A stretch of DNA of 64,000 nucleotides from Halobacteriovorax sp. (GCA_002720865.1 PBIO01000014.1:496001-560000), one strand, 5' to 3'; counted from the stretch's first letter, positions 35,522 through 45,010 are shown. Made by a program: numbers and translations. Notes: generated by a model not told the origin, from the letters alone.

Positions 35522-36756
35522 TGAGTAATAAAAAAGACAACTTATGTGTTTTGCCTTGGAATCATCTCTTTGTCACTAATACTGGGGATGCATCATTCCC
35601 TTGCTGCTCATCACAATACTCTCTTGGAAGAAATGAGAAAAGCGATTCCGTTTTAAAACTTTCTGGAGGAGGTCTTTTAAAAGAGTTAAGTGAAAGTAAA
35701 AAAAATCTAAGAGAAGCTTTTTTAAAAGGAGAAGAGCCAAAGATCTGCTCTGGCTGTTATGAAAAAGATAGGGAGGGGATTTGGAGCTATAGAAAAACTT
35801 CAAATGATCTTTTCCCAAAGACTTATGACGAGCTAAAAAATAAAAGTTTAGACCTCGCTTCCCCTATGAAACTAGAATTTATAGACCTCAGGCTTGGCAA
35901 TCTTTGTAATCTTGCTTGCCGAATGTGTGATGCAGGATCTTCAAGGCTATTGATCGATGACTACAGGGAATACTTAGGGGATGAAAACTTTGGAAAAGAA
36001 CTAGAGGGCATTAACTGGTTTTCAGATAGAGGCTTTTATAAAAACCTCGTCGAAAACGGAAAAGATATCAAGATAATTAATATGGCAGGAGGGGAACCTT
36101 TTCTTATTGAAGAATCTTGGGAATTCTTAGAAATGTTAATTGATAGAGGATTCGCAAAGAATATTGAACTTCGGTACAATACAAACTTAACGATCATTCC
36201 GGAGAAGGCAAAAAAACTATGGCCCAAATTTAAAGGGGTGGTTCTCTTTTTGTCTATTGATGGGATCGACGATGTTTACGAATATATTCGCTATCCAGCA
36301 AAATGGACAAAAATAGAAAAAAATTTAGAGTACCTTGAAGACAATTTTGAAGACCTAAATATAACGGCAGCAAATATTCAAATGACCGTACAGGCCTATA
36401 ATATTGCAAATATTCCAGAGCTAACGAAATACCTTCAAAAATTTGAAAAGATCTCAAAAGTTCCACTTATAAACCTTTTGGAAACACCAAATGAGCTTTC
36501 TTTTAAAAGTCTTCCCATTGATTATAGGAAGGAAGTGGCTAAGAAGTTAAAGATATTCTTAATGGATATTTTTGACTTAAAAGGGCTTCAAAAGATTGAT
36601 ACTTATGAGGATTTTCTAAGAAATACAACTTACCTTGTTGAAGAACTTTTAAACGAAGCGACTTTTCAAGATTCTCAGTATCAAGAGTTTATAAGGATCA
36701 CGGAGTTTTTTGATAATAAAAGAAAACAAAAATTGTCAGATGTTCTTAACCTATAA
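35521..36756 (+). CDS. Twitch-domain radical SAM protein
   Basis: A 411-residue protein. The N-terminus has the LCVLPWNHLFV...PCC pattern (Cys28, Cys29) and CSGC at 76-79 that mark twitch-domain radical SAM enzymes. The cluster motif is CNLACRMC (Cys129, Cys133, Cys136), followed by MAGGEPF. The C-terminus lacks a SPASM cysteine set. Its start shares a base with the carbamoyltransferase stop (TAATG), so the two are co-translated. It resembles the enzyme at 9283 in layout. The substrate is unknown. Confidence 0.85.
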   Translation: MSNKKDNLCVLPWNHLFVTNTGDASFPCCSSQYSLGRNEKSDSVLKLSGGGLLKELSESKKNLREAFLKGEEPKICSGCYEKDREGIWSYRKTSNDLFPKTYDELKNKSLDLASPMKLEFIDLRLGNLCNLACRMCDAGSSRLLIDDYREYLGDENFGKELEGINWFSDRGFYKNLVENGKDIKIINMAGGEPFLIEESWEFLEMLIDRGFAKNIELRYNTNLTIIPEKAKKLWPKFKGVVLFLSIDGIDDVYEYIRYPAKWTKIEKNLEYLEDNFEDLNITAANIQMTVQAYNIANIPELTKYLQKFEKISKVPLINLLETPNELSFKSLPIDYRKEVAKKLKIFLMDIFDLKGLQKIDTYEDFLRNTTYLVEELLNEATFQDSQYQEFIRITEFFDNKRKQKLSDVLNL

Positions 36757-36785
36757 GTTTGTTATAATATTTTAAAAGGTAGAAA

Positions 36786-38519
36786 TTGGAAAAGATCGAC
36801 TTAGAAGAGCATATTTATAAGCCAAATCACATCAGTATTGGACTTCTGAGCCTTTTATGTACTTTAGTTTTTTTGCCTTCCTTATACTTTGATTTCTTTT
36901 TTCTCGACGACGGTTTTCATGTGCGTGATAACCCAAGGATTGACTTAACTTGGGAGAATTTTAAGTGGTTTTGGCAAAAGTCTGATGTACCTGTTGTTTA
37001 TAATGTTTGGCAGCTGATAGGATTTATTGGACAAGGAGAGGCTTCGGCTTATCGCTTTGCAAATATTCTTCTACACCTTTTAAACGGAATTATCCTTTTT
37101 AAAGTCTCATATAAATTAATCTCTAAGCATGGAAACTTCTCAAAGAGTGTTCCTTTTCTGATATCACTCATCTTCTTGATTCACCCTCTTCAAGTTGAAA
37201 GTGTTGTTTGGATTTCTTCATTTAGAAGTACGTTAGCCGTTTTTTTTATGTTTCTTGCCTTGGAACAGTATGAAAAACGACTAGGTCTTAAAAACGATAT
37301 ACTCATAATTCTTTTCTATCTCGCAGGAATACTATCGAAACCTATAATTGGAGTCTTGCCTTTATTCTTGTTTGTTTTTGACTATTTTATTAATAAAAAG
37401 CCATTGAAAAAGATTTTACTGGCACCTTATATATTACTTCCGGGAGTCTTTTTAATAGGTTACTTTTTTGTCGTTTTACTTCCAAAAAGTGTTTTAGAAA
37501 CTCAGTTAACCCTAGTCCAAAGACTTCTTGTTCTTGTTGATTCGCTATACTTTTATTTCCTAAAATCTTTTTTCCCTCTTCTCTTAAGTGGTATTTACGG
37601 AAAAAGTTTAGAGCAAGTGATAAGTTCATTTTCGTCAAATAGCTTTTTGTTAACCCTAATTGGTTTCACGTTAGTACTGTTAGGATTGACCTTTATATCA
37701 GTCAGAAAGAAAGACCGATTCATGATACTGGGATTAGCGATTTTTATAATCTTCTATATCCCAACGAGTGGTATCTTTAACTTTGATTATCAAATAATCT
37801 CGACTGTTGCAGATCGTTATATGTATTTACCGATAATTGGAGTTTCTTTAATTGGAATTGACTTGTGGCAAATCCTAAAAGAAAAAGAAATCGGGGTCAT
37901 GATAAATAAATTACTAAACTCTCTAGGAATCGCTTTTGTCGTCGCGATGATTTTTACTAGCTGTAGACAGGTAGGACTTTGGCAAGACGAGATAAAACTA
38001 TTGGCCCCAGCAGGAATTAATAATCCAGATTCTTATCACGTACAATTAGCCCTGGGATCACAGCTCATTAATAGGGGAGAACCTCAAAGGGCATTAAAGC
38101 ATTTAAAGAGAGCTTATAACTTAAAGAATGATAGTTTCGAAGCTGCACTCTTTTTAGTTCAAGCTTACTCTCAGACTATACAGTTAAAGAAGGCTAAAGA
38201 ATTATTAGATTTGTATAGAGTTGAATCGGCTTCATTCCTCCCAATGATACATAGCTATCTTGATGGTCTCGATAGAGCAGGGAAGTATCAAGAAGCCGAA
38301 GACATAGCAACTTATTATGCTCAAAGATATCCATATGAATTTGGAATTACATCAAGACTGGAGTCCATTAAATCTGGAGCCGTTCATCGAAGCTTATATG
38401 CTCTTAAAAAGTTACTTAGGTCCGAAGAAGTAAAAAAGAACTCTAATGTAGAGGCCATCTTAAGAAAAAAAATTGAAGAATACGAGGCGCAGGAGAAAGA
38501 AATTTTAAAGAGAGATTAA
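36786..38519 (+). CDS. GT-C membrane protein with C-terminal TPRs (TMTC-like)
   Basis: A 577-residue membrane protein with about ten helices followed by a soluble C-terminal domain of TPR-like repeats (ALKHLKRAYNLKNDSFEAAL and neighbours, about 425-560). The first loop has FFLDDGFHVRDNP with the acidic pair of O-mannosyltransferase-like GT-C enzymes, and HPLQVESVVWISSFRS is the characteristic motif of TMTC-like bacterial proteins. It likely moves a sugar from a polyprenyl carrier onto a protein or glycan in the periplasm. The start is TTG with AAAGG six bases upstream. It follows the twitch radical SAM gene by 29 bp. Confidence 0.8.
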   Translation: MEKIDLEEHIYKPNHISIGLLSLLCTLVFLPSLYFDFFFLDDGFHVRDNPRIDLTWENFKWFWQKSDVPVVYNVWQLIGFIGQGEASAYRFANILLHLLNGIILFKVSYKLISKHGNFSKSVPFLISLIFLIHPLQVESVVWISSFRSTLAVFFMFLALEQYEKRLGLKNDILIILFYLAGILSKPIIGVLPLFLFVFDYFINKKPLKKILLAPYILLPGVFLIGYFFVVLLPKSVLETQLTLVQRLLVLVDSLYFYFLKSFFPLLLSGIYGKSLEQVISSFSSNSFLLTLIGFTLVLLGLTFISVRKKDRFMILGLAIFIIFYIPTSGIFNFDYQIISTVADRYMYLPIIGVSLIGIDLWQILKEKEIGVMINKLLNSLGIAFVVAMIFTSCRQVGLWQDEIKLLAPAGINNPDSYHVQLALGSQLINRGEPQRALKHLKRAYNLKNDSFEAALFLVQAYSQTIQLKKAKELLDLYRVESASFLPMIHSYLDGLDRAGKYQEAEDIATYYAQRYPYEFGITSRLESIKSGAVHRSLYALKKLLRSEEVKKNSNVEAILRKKIEEYEAQEKEILKRD

Positions 38520-38527
38520 ACTTTGAA

Positions 38528-39235
38528 CTAGCTCTTTTTCTTAAGAAATTCTTGTATTTCTTCCGGCGTCCCTAAAGAAGAATAGCTCGCCGCTTCAAAG
38601 CAAAATACTTTTTGACCGAGCTCTAAGATTTTATTGTAAAGAGGAGAGATATAGTACTCACCCACATTTGGAACCTCATTAGAGATCGCTCCTTTTGCAA
38701 GATTTAAAAACCTAGAAGTAGAACCAAAAAAATAGGCACCAATTATAGCTCTGTCGGAAATAACTTCTTTTTCAGCAACTCTTAAAACAGCTCCGTCAAC
38801 GTGCTGACAATAGCTAAATCTTTGAAGAGAAGAGTTGAAAGTTGCAAATCCATTTTCATTGTCGTTTGAGTTCTTTATAAACTCCAAAAAATCAGGGCTT
38901 TCGAACGTTAAATCTGAATCTAGGATAAGGAGTTTTTCATTGGGGCTTAGGTGTTCACTTGCTTTAAGAACAGTTTCACTAGCACCTCTTGTTTTGGACT
39001 TAAGAATTACGATTTTGGCATCGGGATATTCATTTTTGACTATTTTAGCATAGTGGTCCACATCCTCATGCCTCAAAATAAAGATTAATTCTAGGTTTTC
39101 AATAGTGTTAAGTGAGTCTAAGGCATATTGGAAAAGATACTTCCCGTCGATTTCAATAAACGGCTTATAGCTATTGGGGTAGTCAGTTTGAAATCGTAGA
39201 CCTTCTCCGGCCATTGGAAGAACAACTTGAATCAT
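38528..39235 (-). CDS. Sugar/alcohol-phosphate nucleotidyltransferase
   Basis: A 235-residue NTP-transferase. PMAGEGLRF at the N-terminus is the nucleotide-binding loop with a shortened GxGxR, YPNSYKPFIEI supplies the Lys, and LILDSDLTF the metal-binding D-x-D. It is small and lacks the left-handed helix domain of GlmU or RmlA, and so resembles LicC or Campylobacter capsule-type cytidylyltransferases. It ends an operon with an APH-like kinase and a GT2, overlapping the GT2 gene by 4 bp; kinase and nucleotidyltransferase would activate one building block in two steps. Confidence 0.82.
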   Translation of the reverse strand: MIQVVLPMAGEGLRFQTDYPNSYKPFIEIDGKYLFQYALDSLNTIENLELIFILRHEDVDHYAKIVKNEYPDAKIVILKSKTRGASETVLKASEHLSPNEKLLILDSDLTFESPDFLEFIKNSNDNENGFATFNSSLQRFSYCQHVDGAVLRVAEKEVISDRAIIGAYFFGSTSRFLNLAKGAISNEVPNVGEYYISPLYNKILELGQKVFCFEAASYSSLGTPEEIQEFLKKKS

Positions 39236-39999
39236 AAGATCACTTTATCATATTTAAACTCTCTCTTCCATTGAAGGGAGGTATTCTTGAAGCCTAATCT
39301 CCATTTTACCAGCATAAAGAGTACTAAAAGCGCCGTAGAAAAGTTACCGGCATTAGATTTTTGATCTTCTTCTTCCCAGGTTATGGGGAAGAATTTAAAT
39401 TTTAAATTTTTACTAACCAAACCTAGGACTATGTTTACATCAAATGCAATATGATTTGGCCAATGGTCTATATTAAAAGAATTTAACATATCAACTCTAT
39501 ATATATTTAAACCAGAACCAATTTCAGTAATTTTCCTAAAGCAAAAAATTGAAAAGATTAAATTGAGAAATTTGTTGCCAGCCGTTCTTAGAAGGGAATA
39601 TCCCTTGCGTTTACTTTTTATATCAAAACGAGATCCTAAGAGAGCTGTCAGACTAGAATCAGACTTCATTTGTCTGATCATTTCTTTTACGTCAGCAACT
39701 TTAGCCTGATCATCTCCGTGAAAAAAAATAAGGTGTTCGAAATTATTTTCAAGAGCGTATTGGAAGCTAAGTTTAAAGCTTCCACCAAGGCCATAGTTAC
39801 TCAAATTATTGATAAGTGCAGAAGGAATTTTAAGTGAAGCGGTGCTAGAGATAATTTTCTCCGCCGTTTTATCTGAACTACAATTGTTCACGAAAATGAT
39901 CATATCTACGGCTAAATCGGTTGATTCTTTTAAAGAATTTATGACTCTGACAATTTGTTCTTCGCAGTTATAGCAAGGTATGGCCAACAGGGATGTCAT
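39232..39999 (-). CDS. Glycosyltransferase family 2
   Basis: A 255-residue GT-A enzyme. LLAIPCYNCEEQIVRVI and FVNNCSSDKTAEK are the nucleotide-binding strands, and FFHGDDQAKVADV carries the acidic motif in the DxD position. The C-terminal FDVNIVLGLVSKNLKFKFFPITW is similar to dolichyl-phosphate-type transferases. It overlaps the neighbouring genes by 4 bp on both sides, between an APH-like kinase and a nucleotidyltransferase, and probably uses the activated compound they make. Confidence 0.83.
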   Translation of the reverse strand: MTSLLAIPCYNCEEQIVRVINSLKESTDLAVDMIIFVNNCSSDKTAEKIISSTASLKIPSALINNLSNYGLGGSFKLSFQYALENNFEHLIFFHGDDQAKVADVKEMIRQMKSDSSLTALLGSRFDIKSKRKGYSLLRTAGNKFLNLIFSIFCFRKITEIGSGLNIYRVDMLNSFNIDHWPNHIAFDVNIVLGLVSKNLKFKFFPITWEEEDQKSNAGNFSTALLVLFMLVKWRLGFKNTSLQWKREFKYDKVIL

Positions 40000-40949
40000 T
40001 TTTCTTTAACCATAGTTAAAAATTGATGGCTTCTTATAATAAATAGATCTAAAAAATCATCGTACTGATGTCCTAGATTTATTTGTTTGTAGGGAAGTAG
40101 TCTCGCCAAGTGAATAAGTTCATGGAAATAGGTTCTTAAAAGCCCACCGTCACCATAATTCTTAAGAATATAATTCTTTAGTATGATAAACAGTTCATGA
40201 TCCTTCAAGGCCATGATGTCAGAAACCTTTAATTTATCTAAACTAAGATCTTCATAAGATGAATTTAAAGATTGAAAAAGCTTTGCTAGTTCAACTTCAA
40301 TTGTAGAAACAGCATTTTCCCCGTTTGGATCTATAAAAAGAGGTTTTTTTGAATCTATTAATATATTTTCAAGAGTGAGGTCCCCATGGATTTCACTATT
40401 CTTTCCTTCTTTAAGTATATAGCTATATGAGTTTAAATCCTGAATCAGCTGAGCAACAGAAGGGTATTCTTGTCCTTGAATAAGGTTTGTACCTGCAAAG
40501 TCTCTTGCTTTATGATTTTGAAAGCACTGTAATAATTTTTTATCTAACTTATGTTTTAAATAAAAATCAATTTGCTCTTGTGAAACAACTTCTTTTTCTC
40601 TTTTTAATTGCTCGATAGAAGAAAGGATTTCAAGAAAAAGGTTTTCGTCAATTTCCCCAAGGCCTTCATGGGCATTTTTTGCGTTCTCATAATAAGTCAT
40701 TTCATAACTAAAGCTGTCTACTGACTCAATAGGATTAGAGACTTTTGGAATAAAGGTGAATTCGGAATGATTTTTTAGCCAGTTAAACTGATCTTTAAGT
40801 TTTTTTGTATTTCCAATGAATTCTTTTCTTAAAATGGGACCGCTTGGAGTTTCTTTTATGTAGAACTTGGCACCTGAGCAGTTGCCAACCTTTAGGTCAA
40901 TCGGTTTCAAATCTTTTGAATTTCCTCGGCTGATTGGGGCTTGGCTCAT
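39996..40949 (-). CDS. APH/choline-kinase-like phosphotransferase
   Basis: A 317-residue kinase-like protein. EIHGDLTLENILI is the catalytic HGD-x4-N loop and LFIDPNGE the metal-binding Asp of the aminoglycoside-phosphotransferase superfamily (which includes LicA). The N-lobe Lys is in ILRKEFIG. ATG 40949 is chosen over a TTG two codons upstream. The gene starts 53 bp inside the 3' end of the radical SAM gene, a long overlap with no good Shine-Dalgarno, which suggests translational coupling. With the nucleotidyltransferase two genes on, it could make an NDP-alditol or CDP-choline-like precursor. Confidence 0.72.
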   Translation of the reverse strand: MSQAPISRGNSKDLKPIDLKVGNCSGAKFYIKETPSGPILRKEFIGNTKKLKDQFNWLKNHSEFTFIPKVSNPIESVDSFSYEMTYYENAKNAHEGLGEIDENLFLEILSSIEQLKREKEVVSQEQIDFYLKHKLDKKLLQCFQNHKARDFAGTNLIQGQEYPSVAQLIQDLNSYSYILKEGKNSEIHGDLTLENILIDSKKPLFIDPNGENAVSTIEVELAKLFQSLNSSYEDLSLDKLKVSDIMALKDHELFIILKNYILKNYGDGGLLRTYFHELIHLARLLPYKQINLGHQYDDFLDLFIIRSHQFLTMVKEK

Positions 40950-41883
40950 TTTCAAATATTTCTTTTAATACTGGTTCTAAATGAAAGTAATCGCAATTTA
41001 TGCAATCCTCTCCTGGTTGGTTTTCCCTTAAGTTCTTTCTTGTTATTTTATAGTGCTCACTCTCATTATAGTAGGTTGAAAGCGACTTATCATTGATATT
41101 CATTAAGGGTTCTTGGCTCGTATTAATGATGCATTGCCGCAGGTTTCCGAAAACATCTATCACGGCACCATTATTAGGCCAAAAACATTGATCGTATTTC
41201 CAAGGGCTGCTGCCTTTAATGTCTTTCTTATAGGCCTTAAGGTACTCAATCATTTCCTGAGGGAAACTATTAGGATTAGGTCTATCGTGATTCCAATCCT
41301 GAGCGAGGTTAATCCTTACTCCTGCAAGCCCATAGTCCTCTGCCATCTTGTAGATTTTAGGAAGCTCTAGGTAGTTTTTTAATGTGGCCGTGAAATTTAT
41401 ATGCATTTTAGAGGAGCGATCTTGTTCTGAAACATTTTCTTCTAGGTCTTTCAAAAACTGAAGGAGCTTTTTCCAGCTAGAGCCTGCCCTAGTTTTTTCA
41501 AATATCTCCTCTGTCCCATCAATTGATAGGTAGAACATGTCAGTAAATGGAATAGTTTTTAGAAATGAGGTGCGCTTTAAGTTATATTGGCAATTGGTTG
41601 CGACAATTACAAAGGCTTTTGGAAAAGCTCTTTTTAACTCTTCCGCCATGAAGTGGAACTCAGGATGTAGCATGGGCTCTGAAATACCTTCTAGCTTTAC
41701 TATCTCGAGGGGACATTCATGAAATAAGCTAATATTTTTTTTAAACTCGTCTAAAGTAAGATATTTATCTTCCCGCATTCCAAGTTCTTTTAGTCTTTCC
41801 CGATTGCAGCTTGGACAAGCTAAGTTGCAACTTGAGTTGGTTTCAATCATTAAATATGAGATTTCTTTGAAGTAGTCAGTCAT
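40897..41883 (-). CDS. Radical SAM/SPASM protein
   Basis: A 328-residue enzyme. CNLACPSC has Cys19, Cys23 and Cys26. The position after strand 2 reads LEGISEPML, a variant of GGEPL typical of short SPASM enzymes with degenerate GGE. C-terminal CFWPNNGAVIDVFGNLRQC and GEDCINCDYF form the SPASM set. It is very short at the N-terminus (cluster at residue 19). Operon: DegT aminotransferase upstream (4-bp overlap), APH-like kinase downstream (53-bp overlap). It could modify an amino sugar or an alditol; specificity unknown. Confidence 0.86.
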   Translation of the reverse strand: MTDYFKEISYLMIETNSSCNLACPSCNRERLKELGMREDKYLTLDEFKKNISLFHECPLEIVKLEGISEPMLHPEFHFMAEELKRAFPKAFVIVATNCQYNLKRTSFLKTIPFTDMFYLSIDGTEEIFEKTRAGSSWKKLLQFLKDLEENVSEQDRSSKMHINFTATLKNYLELPKIYKMAEDYGLAGVRINLAQDWNHDRPNPNSFPQEMIEYLKAYKKDIKGSSPWKYDQCFWPNNGAVIDVFGNLRQCIINTSQEPLMNINDKSLSTYYNESEHYKITRKNLRENQPGEDCINCDYFHLEPVLKEIFENEPSPNQPRKFKRFETD

Positions 41884-42989
41884 AACTTCCTTAAAGTCTC
41901 ACAGATTAAATCAATATCTTTTAACTCTAACTCTGGATAGCAAGGCGGACAAATATGTCTTGAGCAAAAATCATCGGCTACTGAAAAGCTTTGACCTTGG
42001 ACATAATCCCTCATCACAGGTTGTTGATGTAATGGATGATTGTAAACACCTCCGGTAAGGGGAATCTGGGCCTTTGTTAAAATACTTTCAATCTCTGTTC
42101 TGGAAATTTCCTCAGGGGGAATGATGATTTGTTTGTAATAAGAGCCTTTGCTGTCTTGAGAATCAGTGATGACTTTCCAATTTGTTCCATCTAGGTTCTT
42201 CTTATAAGCCTTAGCTAACTCTCTTCTTTTATCAATTCGCGATTGAATTCTCTTGAGCTCCACAACCCCAAGAGCGGCTTGGAACTCACTGACTTTATAA
42301 TTACCACCGCCGGGGAGTTCATGAATCAATGGATTATCTAGCTTATGCCCAAATCTTCTTAGTGATATGGCTTTTTGAAAAAAATCTTGATTATTAGAAA
42401 TAAGGCTTCCCCCCTCTCCAGTCGTCATGATTTTAGTTAAAAAGTGTGAGAAGCATCCAGCCACACCGAAAGAACCAGCCGATGCACCATCAAGAGAAGC
42501 TCCATGAGCATGGGCACAATCCTCGATTAAGGGAATATTATTTTCCTTACATATCTTTTGAATTTCCTTAATGCTTGGTGAAATATGACCACCAATATGA
42601 ACAGTAATAACAGCAGCAACCTCTTCTTCGATATTATTTTTAAGCTGTTCTGGAGAAAGGCTAAAGTACTGATTTTCAATATCCAGTATTAAAGGAGTAG
42701 CTCCAGCATTTATTACTGCCACGGCCGTGGCTATAAAAGTATTAGTTGGTAGTATGACCTTTTTGCCTTTTACATCAATGGTCTTTAGGGCCAGTTCGAG
42801 GGCAGCCGTACCGGAGGGAACGAGTAGAGAGTAGGGTATCTTCGAGAATGTAGAAAATTCTTTTTCAAATTTTTTTACAAAGGTATGATTGGTTAAATAG
42901 GCTTCTTCGAATATTTGATCGCAATAAGAATAGAACAGCTTTCTTTCTTCCTCACTAAAATGTATGTCGAAGACACCTATTTTTTTCAT
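41880..42989 (-). CDS. DegT/DnrJ/EryC1/StrS aminotransferase
   Basis: A 369-residue sugar aminotransferase of normal family length. VPSGTAALELAL, PTNTFIATAVAV, LIEDCAHAHGASLDG (Asp157) and FLTKIMTTGEGG (PLP Lys186) are canonical motifs. It transfers an amino group from Glu or Gln to a keto-sugar nucleotide in the cytoplasm. It is much closer to the standard family than the two divergent paralogues at 11590 and 12897. It follows the GT-C gene by 5 bp and overlaps the radical SAM gene by 4 bp. Confidence 0.9.
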   Translation of the reverse strand: MKKIGVFDIHFSEEERKLFYSYCDQIFEEAYLTNHTFVKKFEKEFSTFSKIPYSLLVPSGTAALELALKTIDVKGKKVILPTNTFIATAVAVINAGATPLILDIENQYFSLSPEQLKNNIEEEVAAVITVHIGGHISPSIKEIQKICKENNIPLIEDCAHAHGASLDGASAGSFGVAGCFSHFLTKIMTTGEGGSLISNNQDFFQKAISLRRFGHKLDNPLIHELPGGGNYKVSEFQAALGVVELKRIQSRIDKRRELAKAYKKNLDGTNWKVITDSQDSKGSYYKQIIIPPEEISRTEIESILTKAQIPLTGGVYNHPLHQQPVMRDYVQGQSFSVADDFCSRHICPPCYPELELKDIDLICETLRKL

Positions 42990-42994
42990 ATTAC

Positions 42995-44500
42995 CTACGG
43001 ACAGTTTCTTTTAATTGATTCTATCAAAGTCTCAGAAATATACACCTTTTCTTTCTTAACGATATCGCAACCATCTGAAACCTCTTGAATTCCTTTTGGC
43101 TCAGGAATTGCTTGTTTGGCAGACCATGCATCGAAATGGATATTATTCCAAAGTTCGTCCCTAGAGATAATACCTTTGGCAATTAAAGAAAAGTTAGTCT
43201 GATAGAACTTCTTTCCATCGCTAAAATAAATATTTTCTTCTTTTTTAGGGAAATGAGAAATAATAAATGGATCAATCCTTAAGAATCTTTTTTCAAAGAT
43301 AAAGTAATCATTATTTTTGTACTTATTATATAGTTCTTTAAACTCAACTAAGAATTGAGCCTTTGAGTTTGTGATAGGAGAAGCATGAACCAGCATAGCC
43401 CCCGTATTTACTGACTGAAGACAAACAAAGATAAGCAGAAGAGATGTGAAATTTAGTACCGTTCGATTATTCAACAGAAAAATAAAAAGAGTAATTAAGA
43501 AAAAATCCCAACGTTCTGAAAATTCAGGTTCATATAATACTACTGGAGAGAGGGCAATTGCTCCGATGAAAATAATGAGGATATTATCTTTGAAGGTCTT
43601 AAAATTTAATCCAAGTAAAATGATAAGATTTATCCATGCTAAATAACCTAGGATCCGAATACCCTCAGAGTAATTCATATTTTCAAAACCAATAAGAAGG
43701 GCCTGGAAGTAGCTTAACCCTTCAGCTCTGGCACCTTGTTCTAAACTTACGGCCTTTTCCAAATACCTATGGAGCGGAACTTGTTCGAAGGCTAAAGAGA
43801 AAGAGCCATGCCAAAAATGTGAAAAGTGAGTGGCGATATGGAAAAAATAATAAGTCGCTAAGGCCAGTAGTACCGATATCGTAATTTTTTTTCCACTTAT
43901 ATTTGGAAGCCATCTGGAAAATGGAACTAAAGCTATTAAAAAAAGAAAAACGAATGGTGAAATATGCATCCAAATGGCAAAGCCTAAGAAAACTCCACTT
44001 AAGGCACCATCAATAATATTTCCAAATTTATCATTGATCAAAAAATAGAGATAGAAAGTAAAAAATCCGTAGTAGGTAATATTATCTTCAATAGTAAAGA
44101 GCTGTACTATCATAAGAGGAAAAGCTAAGAAGAATCCTGTAAACCACAAAAGACGATGTCTATTATCTTTAATCTTATCCATTAAGTGATAGAAGAGTCC
44201 TAAGACAAAAAAAGCATTGAAGAAGGCAGAGGCCACTAAGTTTGGAACTAGGGCATTGATACCCCCTTGCCACCTATTGACCATATCAAAGAGATAATGA
44301 ATAAAAAGAGAGCCCCTCATATTATGAGTAAAGGCACTTTGCCTAAAGCACTCCCAGTTAGAACAATTCGCAATATTTTGTTCTACGATTCGGATATAAG
44401 CGTGATGGTCTACTGGATACTTAAGTGCAAAAATTAAGATGAAGGCTAAAAAACTAGCTAAGAAAATAAATGGATAGCTAAGACTGCTTCTCAATTTCAA
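42995..44500 (-). CDS. Polytopic membrane protein, probable GT-C glycosyltransferase
   Basis: A 501-residue protein with about ten to twelve hydrophobic segments and a C-terminal periplasmic domain (about 400-501). The first loop is LKYPVDHHAYIRIVEQNI and has His/Asp residues as GT-C enzymes do; TIEDNITYYGFFTF is the second loop. No reliable subfamily. The annotated start is TTG (AAAGG three bases upstream); TTG 44494 is an alternative with better spacing. It overlaps the YecM-like gene by 23 bp. Confidence 0.65.
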   Translation of the reverse strand: MKLRSSLSYPFIFLASFLAFILIFALKYPVDHHAYIRIVEQNIANCSNWECFRQSAFTHNMRGSLFIHYLFDMVNRWQGGINALVPNLVASAFFNAFFVLGLFYHLMDKIKDNRHRLLWFTGFFLAFPLMIVQLFTIEDNITYYGFFTFYLYFLINDKFGNIIDGALSGVFLGFAIWMHISPFVFLFLIALVPFSRWLPNISGKKITISVLLALATYYFFHIATHFSHFWHGSFSLAFEQVPLHRYLEKAVSLEQGARAEGLSYFQALLIGFENMNYSEGIRILGYLAWINLIILLGLNFKTFKDNILIIFIGAIALSPVVLYEPEFSERWDFFLITLFIFLLNNRTVLNFTSLLLIFVCLQSVNTGAMLVHASPITNSKAQFLVEFKELYNKYKNNDYFIFEKRFLRIDPFIISHFPKKEENIYFSDGKKFYQTNFSLIAKGIISRDELWNNIHFDAWSAKQAIPEPKGIQEVSDGCDIVKKEKVYISETLIESIKRNCP

Positions 44501-44978
44501 TTACCTTTTCAAGAGACATATGATGAAACTTAATACTGCAATCGTCGAACTTAACCACAAGCTCTGGGTTTAACTCCTTTGAGAGGGCCTTTGTGTCGAA
44601 GGTTAAGTGAGAAAAGCGTTTCATTATCTCATCGAATTCGACATCTATTACGACTTCAATATGCTCAAATCCTTCCAAAGTGGACTTTCCTTCTTTGGGA
44701 GCAGGAACTTCAACTAGAGGAATAATATAATCCCTAAAAACAACAGGCTTATGAAGCTTGTAGGTTGCTATATCCCGCCCATTAACTTCTGATTCAATAA
44801 GAAGCTCTCCTAAACCAGACCATAAGCTTTTTAGTTCAGAATAATTATCCAAACTAGAAGTTCGATAACAAAGATGATCAATTTCCCAATTGCCGATATC
44901 AATCTTTTTTTCTTTTAAAATAGAAAAGATCTTCTCAAGGAAGATCAGGGCTTTTTCATGCATACTTAAGGATAACAT
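44478..44978 (-). CDS. YecM-like VOC-fold protein
   Basis: A 166-residue protein matching the YecM family of the vicinal-oxygen-chelate superfamily: NWEIDHLCYRTSSLDNY, INGRD-like text (VNGRDIATYKL), PLVEVPAPKEG and GFEHIEVVID are the family blocks with the metal-ligand His and Glu. YecM is a putative metalloenzyme of unknown reaction. ATG 44978 or ATG 44963 could be the start; neither has a clear Shine-Dalgarno. It leads the minus-strand glycan operon, though this may be incidental. Confidence 0.72.
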   Translation of the reverse strand: MLSLSMHEKALIFLEKIFSILKEKKIDIGNWEIDHLCYRTSSLDNYSELKSLWSGLGELLIESEVNGRDIATYKLHKPVVFRDYIIPLVEVPAPKEGKSTLEGFEHIEVVIDVEFDEIMKRFSHLTFDTKALSKELNPELVVKFDDCSIKFHHMSLEKVIEIEKQS

Positions 44979-45010
44979 CTTAAATTAAAAAGACCTATGA
45001 CTGAGCTGCG

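Noticed and set aside
38505-38545. A weak inverted repeat between the convergent GT-C and nucleotidyltransferase genes
   Set aside because: Only a six-base stem with a long loop is possible, with coding text on both sides; not enough for a terminator call.
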